The translations under genes and the position numbers were made by a program. Below the pieces are notes generated by a model, which was given only the letters and a program-made list of their open reading frames with translations, was not told where the DNA came from and made no database searches. A DNA stretch of 64,000 nucleotides. It comes from Trogon surrucura. Its lineage: Eukaryota; Chordata; Aves; Trogoniformes; Trogonidae. Positions within the stretch are counted from its first letter, which is position 1. Each line of letters starts with the position of its first letter. The DNA lies in the NCBI GenBank assembly GCA_020746105.1, contig CM036634.1:1240001-1304000 (forward strand), in the 5' to 3' direction. Shown piece after piece: positions 34,326 through 58,498 of the stretch.

Positions 34326-35366
34326 GCAGGCACCCTCCCAAATTTCAAGAAATGTCAGATATTTGAGGGTAAGGAATAAATGTAGAGTGTCTTGGCCCTT
34401 CACAGAGACTTAACTCATTCAAAGCAATAGCAAAGTAGTGGAAGAATTGAAATCCCATTTGAAAATCTCCTTTTTGGGAAACTGTAACTGATTTTAAATG
34501 TCAAAGGGAAGCAGACCCAGAGGTACAGTGGCAATTGCTTCCTGCAAGAGCAAGCCTAAGTGTACTTCTAAGTATTTAAGTCATAAACAACTGTAGTTGT
34601 AGTAAAAGTTATTAAAAATGCCTGTTCTCTGTTCAAGACTTGGGGAAAGGCACGTTACACCTCAGCTCTTAAAAGACCAACTATTTTAGTAGATTTATGG
34701 AGTTTTCAGAGGATTGTCTAAACATGGAATTTCACCCAGTTATTTCTATTTGGAGCCAAATAACTTCTCTGAGGGTGAAACACATCAATACTGCAATTTT
34801 GGTCTGAAGACATCAGGAGACGCAGACTGATAGATCTCCTAAGGTAAAATCCTCCTCAGGTGTCCAAAGGTTTGTTACCTAGGCCTGAGCTCCTGATTTT
34901 CTGGACAGTTAACACGGAAAACAGCCATTTGCAGGGCTCAAGGGAAACAAGCTGCTTCCTGATTCAGCTCAGAGGAGTCAGCATTTCTAGAGAGCAACTC
35001 ATTTCTCCGTCCGGGAAGAGGAGAATAAATACTTCTGTTTGGCCAAAGGACTTGCCAAGTGCCAGTGGGGTGGGAAGGCAGCGGTGGAACGGACAGTCTG
35101 GAGAGTTTCCCCCCAGCACCAGCTCTTCATCTCTTTCCCATCTGCCTGGATCCAAGACGGACACCTCGAGAAGTCAGAAAAGCTTCTGAGGGAACAGCAC
35201 AGGATTCGGCAAATATGTTTGGGGTTTCCGTTGGTTTTCTTTTTAACTTCAGGTGTTTGAACCGAAAAAAAAATGTGGTCTCAGCGACTGAGTTTGTTTC
35301 ATGATCCATTTCTGATGAGGAGCCAGCGCTGGGCGAGGTGTGCCAAAGGTTCATTCAGACTTCTGG
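34326..35366. other. AT-richer intergenic stretch, no gene seen
   Basis: Same sequence at 48596-49636 with few changes (for example CTTGGG versus CTTACG at 34641/48911). No ORF with recognisable motifs. Confidence 0.55.
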
Positions 35367-37480
35367 GATCACAGAATCACAGAATGTCAGGGATTGGAAG
35401 GGACCTCGAAAGATCGTCAAGTCCAATCCCCCTGCCAGAGCAGGAACGCCTCGATAACGCTACATAGGAACGCGTCCAGGCAAGTCTTGAATGTCTCCAG
35501 AGAAGGAGACTCCACACCCTCCCTGGGCAGCCTGTGCCAGGGCTCCGTCACCCTCACTGAGAAGAAGTTTCTTCTCGAGTTTAAGCGGAACCTCTTATGT
35601 TCCAGCTTCAGCCCATTACCCCTTGTCCTGTCATTGGTTGTCACCGAGAAGAGCCTGGCTCCATCCTCGTGACACTCCCCCTTTAGATATTTGTAAACAT
35701 TAATGAGGTCACCCCTCAGTCTCCTCTTCTCCAAACTAAAGAGCCCCAGCTCCCTCAGCCTTTCATCATAAGGGAGATGCTCCACTCCCTTCATCATCCC
35801 AGTTGCCCTGTGCTGGACTCTCTCCAGCAGTTCCCTGTCTTTCTTGAACCGAGGGGCCCACAACTGGACACAATATTACAGATGGGGTCTCACCAGGGCA
35901 GAGTAGAGGGGAAGGAGAACCTCTCTCGACCTACTAACCACCCCCCTTCTAACACACCCCAGGATACATGATACAGAGAAGGCAGAGTTACCGAATGCCT
36001 TCTTTGCCTCTGTCTACTCTGCCGGAGGCTGTCCTGAGGAGCCCCATTCCCCTGAGGCCCCAGAGGAAGTCAGGGCAGTGGAGGAGTTTGCTTTAGTCGA
36101 TGAGGACTGGATTAGGGACCAATTAAGCAATCTGGACATCCATAAATCCATGGGTCCAGACGGGATGCATCCACGGGTGCTGAGGGAGCTGGCTGATGTC
36201 ATTGCTAGACCACTCTCCATCATCTTTGCCAAGTCTTGGGAGACGGGAGAGGTGCCTGAGGACTGGAGGGAAGCAAATGTCACTCCAGTCTTCAAAAAGG
36301 GCAAGAAGGAGGACCCGGGTAACTCTAGACCGGTCAGCCTCACCTCCATCCCTGGGAAAGTGATGGAACGACTTATCCTTGGTGCCATCTCAAGGCATAT
36401 CAGGGATAAGAGGGTCATTAGAGACAGTCAACATGGCTTCACCAAAGGGAAGTCGTGCTTGACTAACCTCATAGCCTTTTATGAGGATATAACAAGGTGG
36501 ATAGATGATGGCCGAGCGGTGGATGTGGTCTACCTTGACTTCAGTAAAGCATTTGACACAGTCTCCCACAGCATCCTTGCTGCTAAACTGCAGAAGTGTG
36601 GTCTAGACTCTAGGGTAGTGAGGTGGACTGTGAACCGGCTGAGGGGAAGAAGCCAAAGAGTTGTGGTCAATGGGGCAGAGTCTGGTTGGAGACCTGTATC
36701 CAGTGGAGAGCCTCAAGGGTCGGTACTGGGACCAGTATTATTCAATATATTCATCAATGACTTGGATGAGGGACTAGAGAGTACTATCAGCAAACTTGCT
36801 GATGACACCAAGCTGGGAGGAGTGGCTGACACACCAGCAGGCTGTGCTGCCATCCAGCGAGACCTGGACAGGCTGGAGCGTTGGGCGGGGAAAAATGTAA
36901 TGAAATATAACAAGGGTAAGTGTAGAGTCTTGCATGTGGGTAGGAACAACCCCAGGTTCCAGTATAAGTTGGGGAATGACTTATTAGAGAGCAGTGTAGG
37001 GGAAAGGGACCTGGGAGTCTTGGTGGACAGCAGGATGACCATGAGCCAGCAGTGTGATTTTCTCGAGTAATTGTTTGAAAAAGCCAAAGTTTGCCTTGGC
37101 CAAGTCCAGGGTTGCAGTTCTGCTTGCTGTTTCGTTTCTGCTACATGAGATCCTGAACTCCACCATTTCATGGTCACTGCAGCCAAGGCAGCCCTCAACC
37201 TTTACTGCTTCGACCAGATCCTCCTCGTTAGTGAGGATGAGGTCCAGCAGTGCTCCTCTCCTAGTCGGCTCCTCCACCATTTGCATCAGAAAATCATCAT
37301 CGATGCACTGGAGGAACCTCCTGGACTGCGGCTGGCTGGCTGAGCTGTCCTTCCAGCAAACACCAGGGAAGTTAAAATGCCCCACGACAACCAGGGCCTG
37401 CGATCGTGAGACCGCTCCCAGCTGCCTGTAGAAGGCCTCATCAGCTTCCTCGCCCTGATCTGAAGCGAAGAACAACAGCC
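35367..37480. mobile_element. Rearranged CR1 with inverted RT segment, copy A unit
   Basis: Three blocks: 35367-35963 minus strand (CR1 3' end, from ILGC through [20 protein letters not shown]); 35964-37063 plus strand (RT); 37064-about 37480 minus strand (endonuclease: VVVGHFNFPGVCW, LLDLILTNEEDLVEAVKVEG, CSDHEMVEFRI). The first two blocks are adjacent in the CR1 template with a gap of only about nine codons, the pattern left by twin priming. Confidence 0.85.
36078..37070 (+). pseudogene. CR1 RT domain inside the inverted segment, copy A unit
   Basis: 330 codons open: [69 protein letters not shown], and [10 protein letters not shown] at the catalytic site. Detached from its endonuclease and 3' end by the inversion. 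Confidence 0.9.
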
Positions 37481-38323
37481 TGCACTTGGGGACGTCTCCA
37501 TCCCGATCGTCACCCGCGCCTTTGCCGCCCCAAATCCAGTCTCGGGGATTTGCGCATCCGGCCGCTCTCATATGACCGGCGAGGGATGGAAACGACCCCT
37601 CCCCACGTAGCTCTTCCGAAAGATAAAGGATCCCGGAAACTCTGGACGAGCCCTCAAAAGAAAAGACGACGCGAGTCCTGCGCTTGTCGCTGCTGAGCTC
37701 GGGCCGGAGCTCGACAGCGCCGTCGCCTTCTCCGCCCGGACGCAGCCGTGCAGCCGCTTGTGGGCGGCTCCACACGCCTCCCGAGCCACCCGCGGCCACC
37801 AGGAGCCTCTCCCGCGGGTCTCTCCGCTCCTGCCGCGGCGCAGATTCGCCCCCGAGCGGGGGTTTCCCCACGGCCGCGCCCGCCGGTGCCCCCGGCAGAG
37901 GCTCCGCCCTCCCGCCTACACTTCCCGGCAGGCCCCGCGCGCCGCCGGGAGGACGCCGCCACCCCCCGGCGCCGAGGGCGCATCCCCGCGGCCACACCGG
38001 GCGTCCGCTGTCCCCCGTCCCGAGGGCGGCCCGGCGCTCCCGCACAAGCGCTGGAGGGTGCCGGAAAATACCCTGCGGGTGCCCGAGGGACCCTGTACGC
38101 GAGCCCAGAGGCTGCGGGAGCGGCCTCGCCGGGAGCGGCTGCGCCGGCGACTACATCTCCCGGCGTGCTCCGGGGCAGCGCGCACGCGCCAAAACACGCC
38201 CTCTGATTGGCTCGTCGGCCCTCCAGGAGGTAGCTCAGGCGGGAGCTCCCCCAGGCGGCGGCTCGGCTCGGCCCGGCCCGGGGCCCCGCCGGCGGAACCG
38301 CCCCCAGCCCCGGCCCCACGCAC
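37481..38323. promoter_or_regulatory. Foreign CpG island upstream of copy B
   Basis: Not present upstream of copy A. Contains ACTACATCTCCCGGCGTGC at 38150-38168, a ZNF143/SBS-type element, and an inverted CCAAT box (ATTGG, 38206-38210), both typical of housekeeping promoters. The gene it came from is not recognised. Confidence 0.65.
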
Positions 38324-38375
38324 CGCTTTGCTCTCGGCGGGCGGCGGCGGGCTGTGCCGGCGGCACGGCGGGCAT
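38324..38375 (-). pseudogene. SF3A1: Orphan SF3A1 exon 1, copy B
   Basis: Identical to 24141-24192 with its donor GCG|GTGCGT, but similarity to copy A ends about 18 bases into the intron, and no SF3A1 exon 2 follows. Confidence 0.8.
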
Positions 38376-44193
<5,818 letters not shown>

Positions 44194-44226
44194 GCCACCT
44201 CTTTCTCTATTTGCCTCCCTGTCCAG

Positions 44227-46264
44227 GGACCACCTTGGTCCTCCGGAGCCCCCCCAGCCCCTCCTGGGGTCCCCCTCCAGCCCCCCAGCTCCCTCCCGGG
44301 GCTGTCCCTCCAGCTCTTGCAGCCCATGGGCCGCATCCCACATCCCCGGGGCTGACAGCCACAAGACACTGGTGCAGAAGTACCTCCGGCAGCTGTGGAA
44401 CACCATCCTGCTGGTCACCCTGCTCCTCTGCACCGCCTCGATCCTGCAGGAGCAGCGGCAGTCACGGCGAGACCCCTCGGAGCAGGATGCCGAGGTGGGA
44501 ATGTCTCCGCTCCGCTCCTGGCCAGCAAACGCCTCCAGATGCTGCTGTAGCAGGTCTTTCCTTGTAAGTCCGGGTTTGAAAAGTCAGAGAAATAGAAAGA
44601 TGAGCCACGCAAACAGATTAAGGACTTCTCCTCGTTGCTTCAGGGAGACAAGGAGGCCCAAGCGCAGCAGAGGAAGGAGGCTGAGCAGCGCCTGGCAGAA
44701 AAGATCGAGTCTTTAGCGGCTGGAGCCAGGCTGGAGCAGGACAAGGACGACCTACGGAGAGGTACAGCGCTGCTCCCAGCACCTGTGCTCCTGGGGGTGC
44801 AGGAGCGGGGCCCCCAAGGGAACAGAAGTTTCCCAGGAGGGGCAGCAGAGCGAGCACCAGCTACGGGTGCAGCAGGTCAGCGCTGACACCCAGCGCACAT
44901 CTGGGGGTGTGGGAGCAGGGCCCCTGGGGGAGCAGAGGTTTCCCTCTGCTGCGATCTGGTGGGACATCGCCCAGATGTCCCTGGTGGGACATCTTAGCAC
45001 CTAAGGACAGGGAGGGAGCTTGCCTTGGGGGATCCAAGGAGTCCCGTGGCCCTGCCCCAGGCTGTCCTGTCCCCAGGTTTGGGAGCAGGCTCCGCAAACC
45101 TCACCCTCTCTGCTGTGCCACACAGGATCTGCTGGACGCGCTGCACCGGGAGAAGAGCCTGGATGGAGCAGACTGTCTCGGAGCTGCGGGTGAACGGCAC
45201 CAAGCTGGAGGAGCAGGCGCGGGAGCTGAAGGAGCAGGAGAGGCTCCTGATGTTCTTCCTGATCTCCACATCCCCACCGAAGCTAAGTTTGGGAGTAAGG
45301 GAGCGGGTGGCAGCATCTGCTTTCCCCACAGCGGGAGGCAGGAGGGCTGCCACCGACCCCTCGGAGCAGGAAGGCAGCCGCAGGCTGAGCTCTGGTTCCT
45401 GCCCCCTGTATCTGTTTTGCAGGCACCAGGAGCTTGGCTGAGAACATGGAGAGGGAGATCCAGGCCAACAGCATCCTCATCGGCGTGCGGGAGCAGGAGA
45501 ACACGCAGATCAGCTCTGATCTGGCCACGGTGGAGGCGGCTGCTGAGGAGGGTGTGCTGAAGGTGAGGCTGCGCCCAGCCAGGGCGAGCTGGGTGCCAGC
45601 AGGGAGAGGGCGGGAAGGGCAAGAAGCCGGCCCGGGGCTGTGATCCTTCCCTGTGCCAGGTGCTGGCAGGGAAAGCTGCTCAGTGGTGACAGCCACCCGA
45701 GGCAGAGGCCGAGGCTGTGACCAGAGCTGCAGGCAGGGAGGGAATTTCACCCTCTCTTCTGCTTTCCCCCAGCTCGTCCCGCACACCCAGCTGCAGTCTC
45801 AGCTCAGCACCCAGCGCGGCACGGCGCCCGGCAAGCGGGGTGAGTAGGAAGAGAGAGGAAGGGGCTGGGAGCTTCCCTCTTCTTCCTGCCCTCTAACCTC
45901 TGTCATCACCCGCAGGCAGCCGAGGACAGCACGGGGACACACGACAAGTCCCGGCAGTGAGGATGAGGATGAGGATGAGGATGAGGACTATGGCGAGGCA
46001 GAGGCAGAGGACCGTGACGAGGATGAGGAGGAGGAAGAGGATGAGGTCCTCGAGCCACCCCTCGCTCGCCAGCACAGCCGCAGCCTGGGAGCGCGGCTCT
46101 CCCAGCGCCGCAGCAGCCACGAGCTCCCGGAGGGGCCGCGACCACCGCCCGCCCCCGCAGGCTGGCTCCGAAGCCCCGGGCAACCTGGCAACAGCCTCGG
46201 AGGGCGGCGGGAGCCACGCGAGCGCCACACAAGGCACCGCAGCCTGTCCTTGCTCCGCCTTTAG
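44227..46264 (+). pseudogene. Second, decayed 3' half behind copy B
   Basis: Pieces at 44227-44494, 44644-44761, 45126-45294, 45423-45562, 45773-45839 and 45916-46264, as behind copy A. The membrane-segment exon has one extra C here (268 bases), so its frame is broken in B but open in A and C. Confidence 0.6.
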
Positions 46265-46736
46265 GAGCCGGACGCGGGCGACGCTGCAGCCCAGCAGCCT
46301 CGGGCCGGGCCGTGGAGCAGCCGGTCGGGGCTCACGCCGAGTCCCCGCCACCGCAGCGCCCCCGCGTTCGGTCAAACAAGCCTCGTGTTCACTTTCTGCA
46401 GCCGACTCGTGTCGTCCTTTCTCATCAGTTCGTAGAAACCAAGCGCCGAACCCCCCCGCCCTCCCGCAGAGGGGCTCACGCCGCAGCCAGCCCGCCCCGC
46501 CCCAGCGAAGAGAAACACAACCCGAGAGCTCCAAAGGCAGAGAAATGCCCGCGGGCAGGAAGGAGCGCAGCCGGGCCAGCGCTCCCCCTGCCTCCAGCCT
46601 CCGTGCCCCCAGCCCGGCACAGCCACGGCTGCCCCCGAGCTCCCTTGCCCGGCAGCAGCCGCCAAACACGCCCTGCCGGGGCCGGCCCCTTCCCGGGCAT
46701 CTTCCGCCCGGGCCCCTCCACCGGGCGGCCGCGGCG

Positions 46737-47640
46737 GTCCTGTCCCGTGTTGGTCCCGGTCGTGTCCCGTACTGGTCCCAGTCCTGTCCCAGTGCTGGTC
46801 CCGCTCGTGTCCCGTACTGGTCCCAGTCCTGTCCCAGTGCTGGTCCCGGTCGTGTCCCGTACTGGTCCCAGTCCTGCCCCAGTGCTGGTCCCGGTCCTGT
46901 CCCGTACTGGTCCCGCTCCTGTCCCGTACTTGCCTCAGTCCCGATGCCCTTTTCCCGCTGCCGGCCCCACTCCTGTGCCTCTGTCCCCGTTCTCTTCCAG
47001 TCCTGTCCCAGCGCTGGTCCCGCTCCCGTAGTCCCGTTACTGGTCCCAGTCTCGCTGTCCCGCAACCGGGCTCGGTACCGCTTCCAGTCCCGTCCCGTTC
47101 TCGGGCGACTGGTCCCAGTCCCGTGCCTGTATCGCTGTACTGGTCTCAGTCTCGTCCCGCCTGTGCGGCCACAGCCGTGACACCGCCGCTGCTCACGCCC
47201 CCCAGTCGCGGCGCTGGGCGGTCCATCTGCGGATCTTGCATCGGGCTGGTGCTGGCCGCAGCAGCAGGTCCCTGTTCGTCCCCTTTACCCCCTGCTGGTC
47301 CCAGTCCCCTCCCAGTGGCCCCGAGCCGGTCCCAGTCCATCCCCTTAGTCCCTACTGGTCCCAGTCCCCACCCCAGGAGCTCCAAGCTGCCCTCAGTTTC
47401 TCCCCTTGGACCCTGCTGCTCCCAGTCCCCCTCCCAAGAGCTCTGAGCTGCTCCCAGTCCATCCCCTTAGCCCATGCTGGTTCCAGTCCCCCTCTCAGTA
47501 GCCTCTCCTGATCCCAGTACCATCTCCTTAGACCCTGTCGGTCTCAGTACCCTTCAGCCGGTCCCAATCCTCCTCCTAGTAACCCCGAGCCAGTCCCGGT
47601 CCGTCCCCTTAGCCCGTGCTGCTCCCATGTCCTGTCCCAG
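46737..47640. repeat. CCCAGT/GGTCCC minisatellite, copy B
   Basis: As in copy A but with the extra block at about 47014-47080, which ends in GGCTCGGTACCGCTTCCAG. Confidence 0.85.
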
Positions 47641-47785
47641 TAGGGGCTGGAAGGCACCTCTGGAGAACCTCCAGTTCCAGCCCTGGGCACAGCAGCAGCA
47701 CCTGCAGGAGCTCCCACAGGGATGTGTCCAGGTGGGTTTGAACGTCTCCAGAGAAGGAGACTCCACAGCCCGCGTCCTGCCAACT

Positions 47786-48532
47786 GCAGGGGGATTTGCA
47801 TCCCACCAGTTACTGCTCTGTGGAGCCATTCAGGCCTGGGGGGTCACAGGCTGAAATGCAAAGAGCACGTTTATGCTCTTTACCTGGGAATCTGAAGAAA
47901 CTTTGCAGCAGCCCCGGGATGAGGCACACAGGCACCGACTGCAAAAGCGGCGTGACAAGCAGCAGCGCAGGCAGAAGGAAATCTCCCCTTGCTAGAAAGC
48001 GTCCGGTATTTCTCCCACTGCTTTGTTCTGTTTACTGGCTGCTCTGCCCGAGCTCCCAGGACTCACACGACAGCTTTCTGGGGCTGCAATGGGGGAGATG
48101 CCCCCATCTCTCCAGCCTGTGCAGCGGCTCTGGATCCTTTTTTCCTACACGTTTCCCGAGCAGCGCTGTGCCTGCACCTCCGCCTCACGCTCCGCAGCTC
48201 TGCCAGAGAGTGTTAAAGCCCAACTCCTCTCCCTGCACAGAGCGCTGATATCCACCCTCCTTGGACAAACTCCTTCTGTCCAGGGCATTGGGAGGGGGGC
48301 AACCTCCTTGCCTTGACGCTGGCCCTTCACCTCACCGCGCTGTCCAACACCAAGGGCCCCTTCTCCATTCCCAACACTCTGCTGCTCTAAGCTGGCTTTG
48401 CTTTCTCTCGACAAAGGCCGCTGCTGCTGCTTCAGCGCCTCACCGGCCGCACACAAATCCTGCCCAGAGACCGAGCCACCCCCTGGCTGTGCGGTCACTT
48501 TATTTTCTGCAAGATTGCAGCCCCCAACCATT
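47786..48532 (+). pseudogene. Relic CCDC157 intron 1/exon 2 sequence, copy B unit
   Basis: Copy of 33516-34262 with few changes. Confidence 0.6.
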
Positions 48533-49636
48533 CCGGAGAGGCGACTGCATCACAGAATCACGGAATGTTTGGGGTTGGAAGGGACCTCTAGAGAGGCAGG
48601 CACCCTCCCAAATTTCAAGAAATGTCAGATATTTGAGGGTAAGGAATAAATGTAGAGTGTCTTGGCCCTTCACAGAGACTTAACTCATTCAAAGCAATAG
48701 CAAAGTAGTGGAAGAATTGAAATCCCATTTGAAAATCTCCTTTTTGGGAAACTGTAACTGATTTTAAATGTCAAAGGGAAGCAGACCCAGAGGTACAGTG
48801 GCAATTGCTTCCTGCAAGAGCAAGCCTAAGTGTACTTCTAAGTATTTAAGTCATAAACAACTGTAGTTGTAGTAAAAGTTATTAAAAATGCCTGTTCTCT
48901 GTTCAAGACTTACGGAAAGGCACGTTACACCTCAGCTCTTAAAAGACCAACTATTTTAGTAGATTTATGGAGTTTTCAGAGGATTGTCTAAACATGGAAT
49001 TTCACCCAGTTATTTCTATTTGGAGCCAAATAACTTCTCTGAGGGTGAAACACATCAATACTGCAATTTTGGTCTGAAGACATCAGGAGACGCAGACTGA
49101 TAGATCTCCTAAGGTAAAATCCTCCTCAGGTGTCCAAAGGTTTGTTACCTAGGCCTGAGCTCCTGATTTTCTGGACAGTTAACACGGAAAACAGCCATTT
49201 GCAGGGCTCAAGGGAAACAAGCTGCTTCCTGATTCAGCTCAGAGGAGTCAGCATTTCTAGAGAGCAACTCATTTCTCCGTCCGGGAAGAGGAGAATAAAT
49301 ACTTCTGTTTGGCCAAAGGACTTGCCAAGTGCCAGTGGGGTGGGAAGGCAGCGGTGGAATGGACAGTCTGGATAGTTTCCCCCCAGCACCAGCTCTTCAT
49401 CTCTTTCCCATCTGCCTGGATCCAAGACGGACACCTCGAGAAGTCAGAAAAGCTTCTGAGGGAACAGCACAGGATTCGGCAAATATGTCTGGGGTTTCCG
49501 TTGGTTTTCTTTTTAACTTCAGGTGTTTGAACCGAAAAAAAAATGTGGTCTCAGCGACTGAGTTTGTTTCATGATCCATTTCTGATGAGGAGCCAGCGCT
49601 GGGCGAGGTGTGCCAAAGGTTCATTCAGACTTCTGG

Positions 49637-51750
49637 GATCACAGAATCACAGAATGTCAGGGATTGGAAGGGACCTCGAAAGATCGTCAAGTCCAATCCC
49701 CCTGCCAGAGCAGGAACGCCTCGATAATGCTACATAGGAACGCGTCCAGGCAAGTCTTGAATGTCTCCAGAGAAGGAGACTCCACACCCTCCCTGGGCAG
49801 CCTGTGCCAGGGCTCCGTCACCCTCACTGAGAAGAAGTTTCTTCTCGAGTTTAAGCGCAACCTCTTATGTTCCAGCTTCAGCCCATTACCCCTTGTCCTG
49901 TCATTGGTTGTCACCGAGAAGAGCCTGGCTCCATCCTCGTGACACTCCCCCTTTAGATATTTGTAAACATTAATGAGGTCACCCCTCAGTCTCCTCTTCT
50001 CCAAACTAAAGAGCCCCAGCTCCCTCAGCCTTTCATCATAAGGGAGATGCTCCACTCCCTTCATCATCCCAGTTGCCCTGTGCTGGACTCTCTCCAGCAG
50101 TTCCCTGTCTTTCTTGAACCGAGGGGCCCACAACTGGACACAATATTACAGATGGGGTCTCACCAGGGCAGAGTAGAGGGGAAGGAGAACCTCTCTCGAC
50201 CTACTAACCACCCCCCTTCTAACACACCCCAGGATACATGATACAGAGAAGGCAGAGTTACCGAATGCCTTCTTTGCCTCTGTCTACTCTGCCGGAGGCT
50301 GTCCTGAGGAGCCCCATTCCCCTGAGGCCCCAGAGGAAGTCAGGGCAGTGGAGGAGTTTGCTTTAGTCGATGAGGACTGGATTAGGGACCAATTAAGCAA
50401 TCTGGACATCCATAAATCCATGGGTCCAGACGGGATGCATCCACGGGTGCTGAGGGAGCTGGCTGATGTCATTGCTAGACCACTCTCCATCATCTTTGCC
50501 AAGTCTTGGGAGACGGGAGAGGTGCCTGAGGACTGGAGGGAAGCAAATGTCACTCCAGTCTTCAAAAAGGGCAAGAAGGAGGACCCGGGTAACTCTAGAC
50601 CGGTCAGCCTCACCTCCATCCCTGGGAAAGTGATGGAACGACTTATCCTTGGTGCCATCTCAAGGCATATCAGGGATAAGAGGGTCATTAGAGACAGTCA
50701 ACATGGCTTCACCAAAGGGAAGTCGTGCTTGACTAACCTCATAGCCTTTTATGAGGATATAACAAGGTGGATAGATGATGGCCGAGCGGTGGATGTGGTC
50801 TACCTTGACTTCAGTAAAGCATTTGACACAGTCTCCCACAGCATCCTTGCTGCTAAACTGCAGAAGTGTGGTCTAGACTCTAGGGTAGTGAGGTGGACTG
50901 TGAACCGGCTGAGGGGAAGAAGCCAAAGAGTTGTGGTCAATGGGGCAGAGTCTGGTTGGAGACCTGTATCCAGTGGAGAGCCTCAAGGGTCGGTACTGGG
51001 ACCAGTATTATTCAATATATTCATCAATGACTTGGATGAGGGACTAGAGAGTACCATCAGCAAACTTGCTGATGACACCAAGCTGGGAGGAGTGGCTGAC
51101 ACACCAGCAGGCTGTGCTGCCATCCAGCGAGACCTGGACAGGCTGGAGCGTTGGGCGGGGAAAAATGTAATGAAATATAACAAGGGTAAGTGTAGAGTCT
51201 TGCATGTGGGTAGGAACAACCCCAGGTTCCAGTATAAGTTGGGGAATGACTTATTAGAGAGCAGTGTAGGGGAAAGGGACCTGGGAGTCTTGGTGGACAG
51301 CAGGATGACCATGAGCCAGCAGTGTGATTTTCTCGAGTAATTGTTTGAAAAAGCCAAAGTTTGCCTTGGCCAAGTCCAGGGTTGCAGTTCTGCTTGCTGT
51401 TTCGTTTCTGCTACATGAGATCCTGAACTCCACCATTTCATGGTCACTGCAGCCAAGGCAGCCCTCAACCTTTACTGCTTCGACCAGATCCTCCTCGTTA
51501 GTGAGGATGAGGTCCAGCAGTGCTCCTCTCCTAGTCGGCTCCTCCACCATTTGCATCAGAAAATCATCATCGATGCACTGGAGGAACCTCCTGGACTGCG
51601 GCTGGCTGGCTGAGCTGTCCTTCCAGCAAACACCAGGGAAGTTAAAATGCCCCACGACAACCAGGGCCTGCGATCGTGAGACCGCTCCCAGCTGCCTGTA
51701 GAAGGCCTCATCAGCTTCCTCGCCCTGATCTGAAGCGAAGAACAACAGCC
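49637..51750. mobile_element. Rearranged CR1 with inverted RT segment, copy B unit
   Basis: Same breakpoints as at 35367-37480; RT part open at 50348-51340. The rearrangement therefore predates the A/B duplication. Confidence 0.85.
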
Positions 51751-52594
51751 TGCACTTGGGGACGTCTCCATCCCGATCGTCACCCGCGCCTTTGCCGCCC
51801 CAAATCCAGTCTCGGGGATTTGCGCATCCGGCCGCTCTCATATGACCGGCGAGGGATGGAAACGACCCCTCCCCACGTAGCTCTTCCGAAAGATAAAGGA
51901 TCCCGGAAACTCTGGACGAGCCCTCAAAAGAAAAGACGACGCGAGTCCTGCGCTTGTCGCTGCTGAGCTCGGGCCGGAGCTCGACAGCGCCGTCGCCTTC
52001 TCCGCCCGGACGCAGCCGTGCAGCCGCTTGTGGGCGGCTCCACACGCCTCCCGAGCCACCCGCGGCCACCAGGAGCCTCTCCCGCGGGTCTCTCCGCTCC
52101 TGCCGCGGCGCAGATTCGCCCCCGAGCGGGGGTTTCCCCACGGCCGCGCCCGCCGGTGCCCCCGGCAGAGGCTCCGCCCTCCCGCCTACACTTCCCGGCA
52201 GGCCCCGCGCGCCGCCGGGAGGACGCCGCCACCCCCCCGGCGCCGAGGGCGCATCCCCGCGGCCACACCGGGCGTCCGCTGTCCCCCGTCCCGAGGGCGG
52301 CCCGGCGCTCCCGCACAAGCGCTGGAGGGTGCCGGAAAATACCCTGCGGGTGCCCGAGGGACCCTGTACGCGAGCCCAGAGGCTGCGGGAGCGGCCTCGC
52401 CGGGAGCGGCTGCGCCGGCGACTACATCTCCCGGCGTGCTCCGGGGCAGCGCGCACGCGCCAAAACACGCCCTCTGATTGGCTCGTCGGCCCTCCAGGAG
52501 GTAGCTCAGGCGGGAGCTCCCCCAGGCGGCGGCTCGGCTCGGCCCGGCCCGGGGCCCCGCCGGCGGAACCGCCCCCAGCCCCGGCCCCACGCAC
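51751..52594. promoter_or_regulatory. Foreign CpG island upstream of copy C
   Basis: Copy of 37481-38323 with one extra C in the run near 52232. ZNF143-type element at 52421-52439; inverted CCAAT at 52477-52481. Confidence 0.65.
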
Positions 52595-52646
52595 CGCTTT
52601 GCTCTCGGCGGGCGGCGGCGGGCTGTGCCGGCGGCACGGCGGGCAT
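52595..52646 (-). pseudogene. SF3A1: Orphan SF3A1 exon 1, copy C
   Basis: Same as copy B, with no exon 2 behind it. Confidence 0.8.
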
Positions 52647-58465
<5,819 letters not shown>

Positions 58466-58498
58466 GCCACCTCTTTCTCTATTTGCCTCCCTGTCCAG

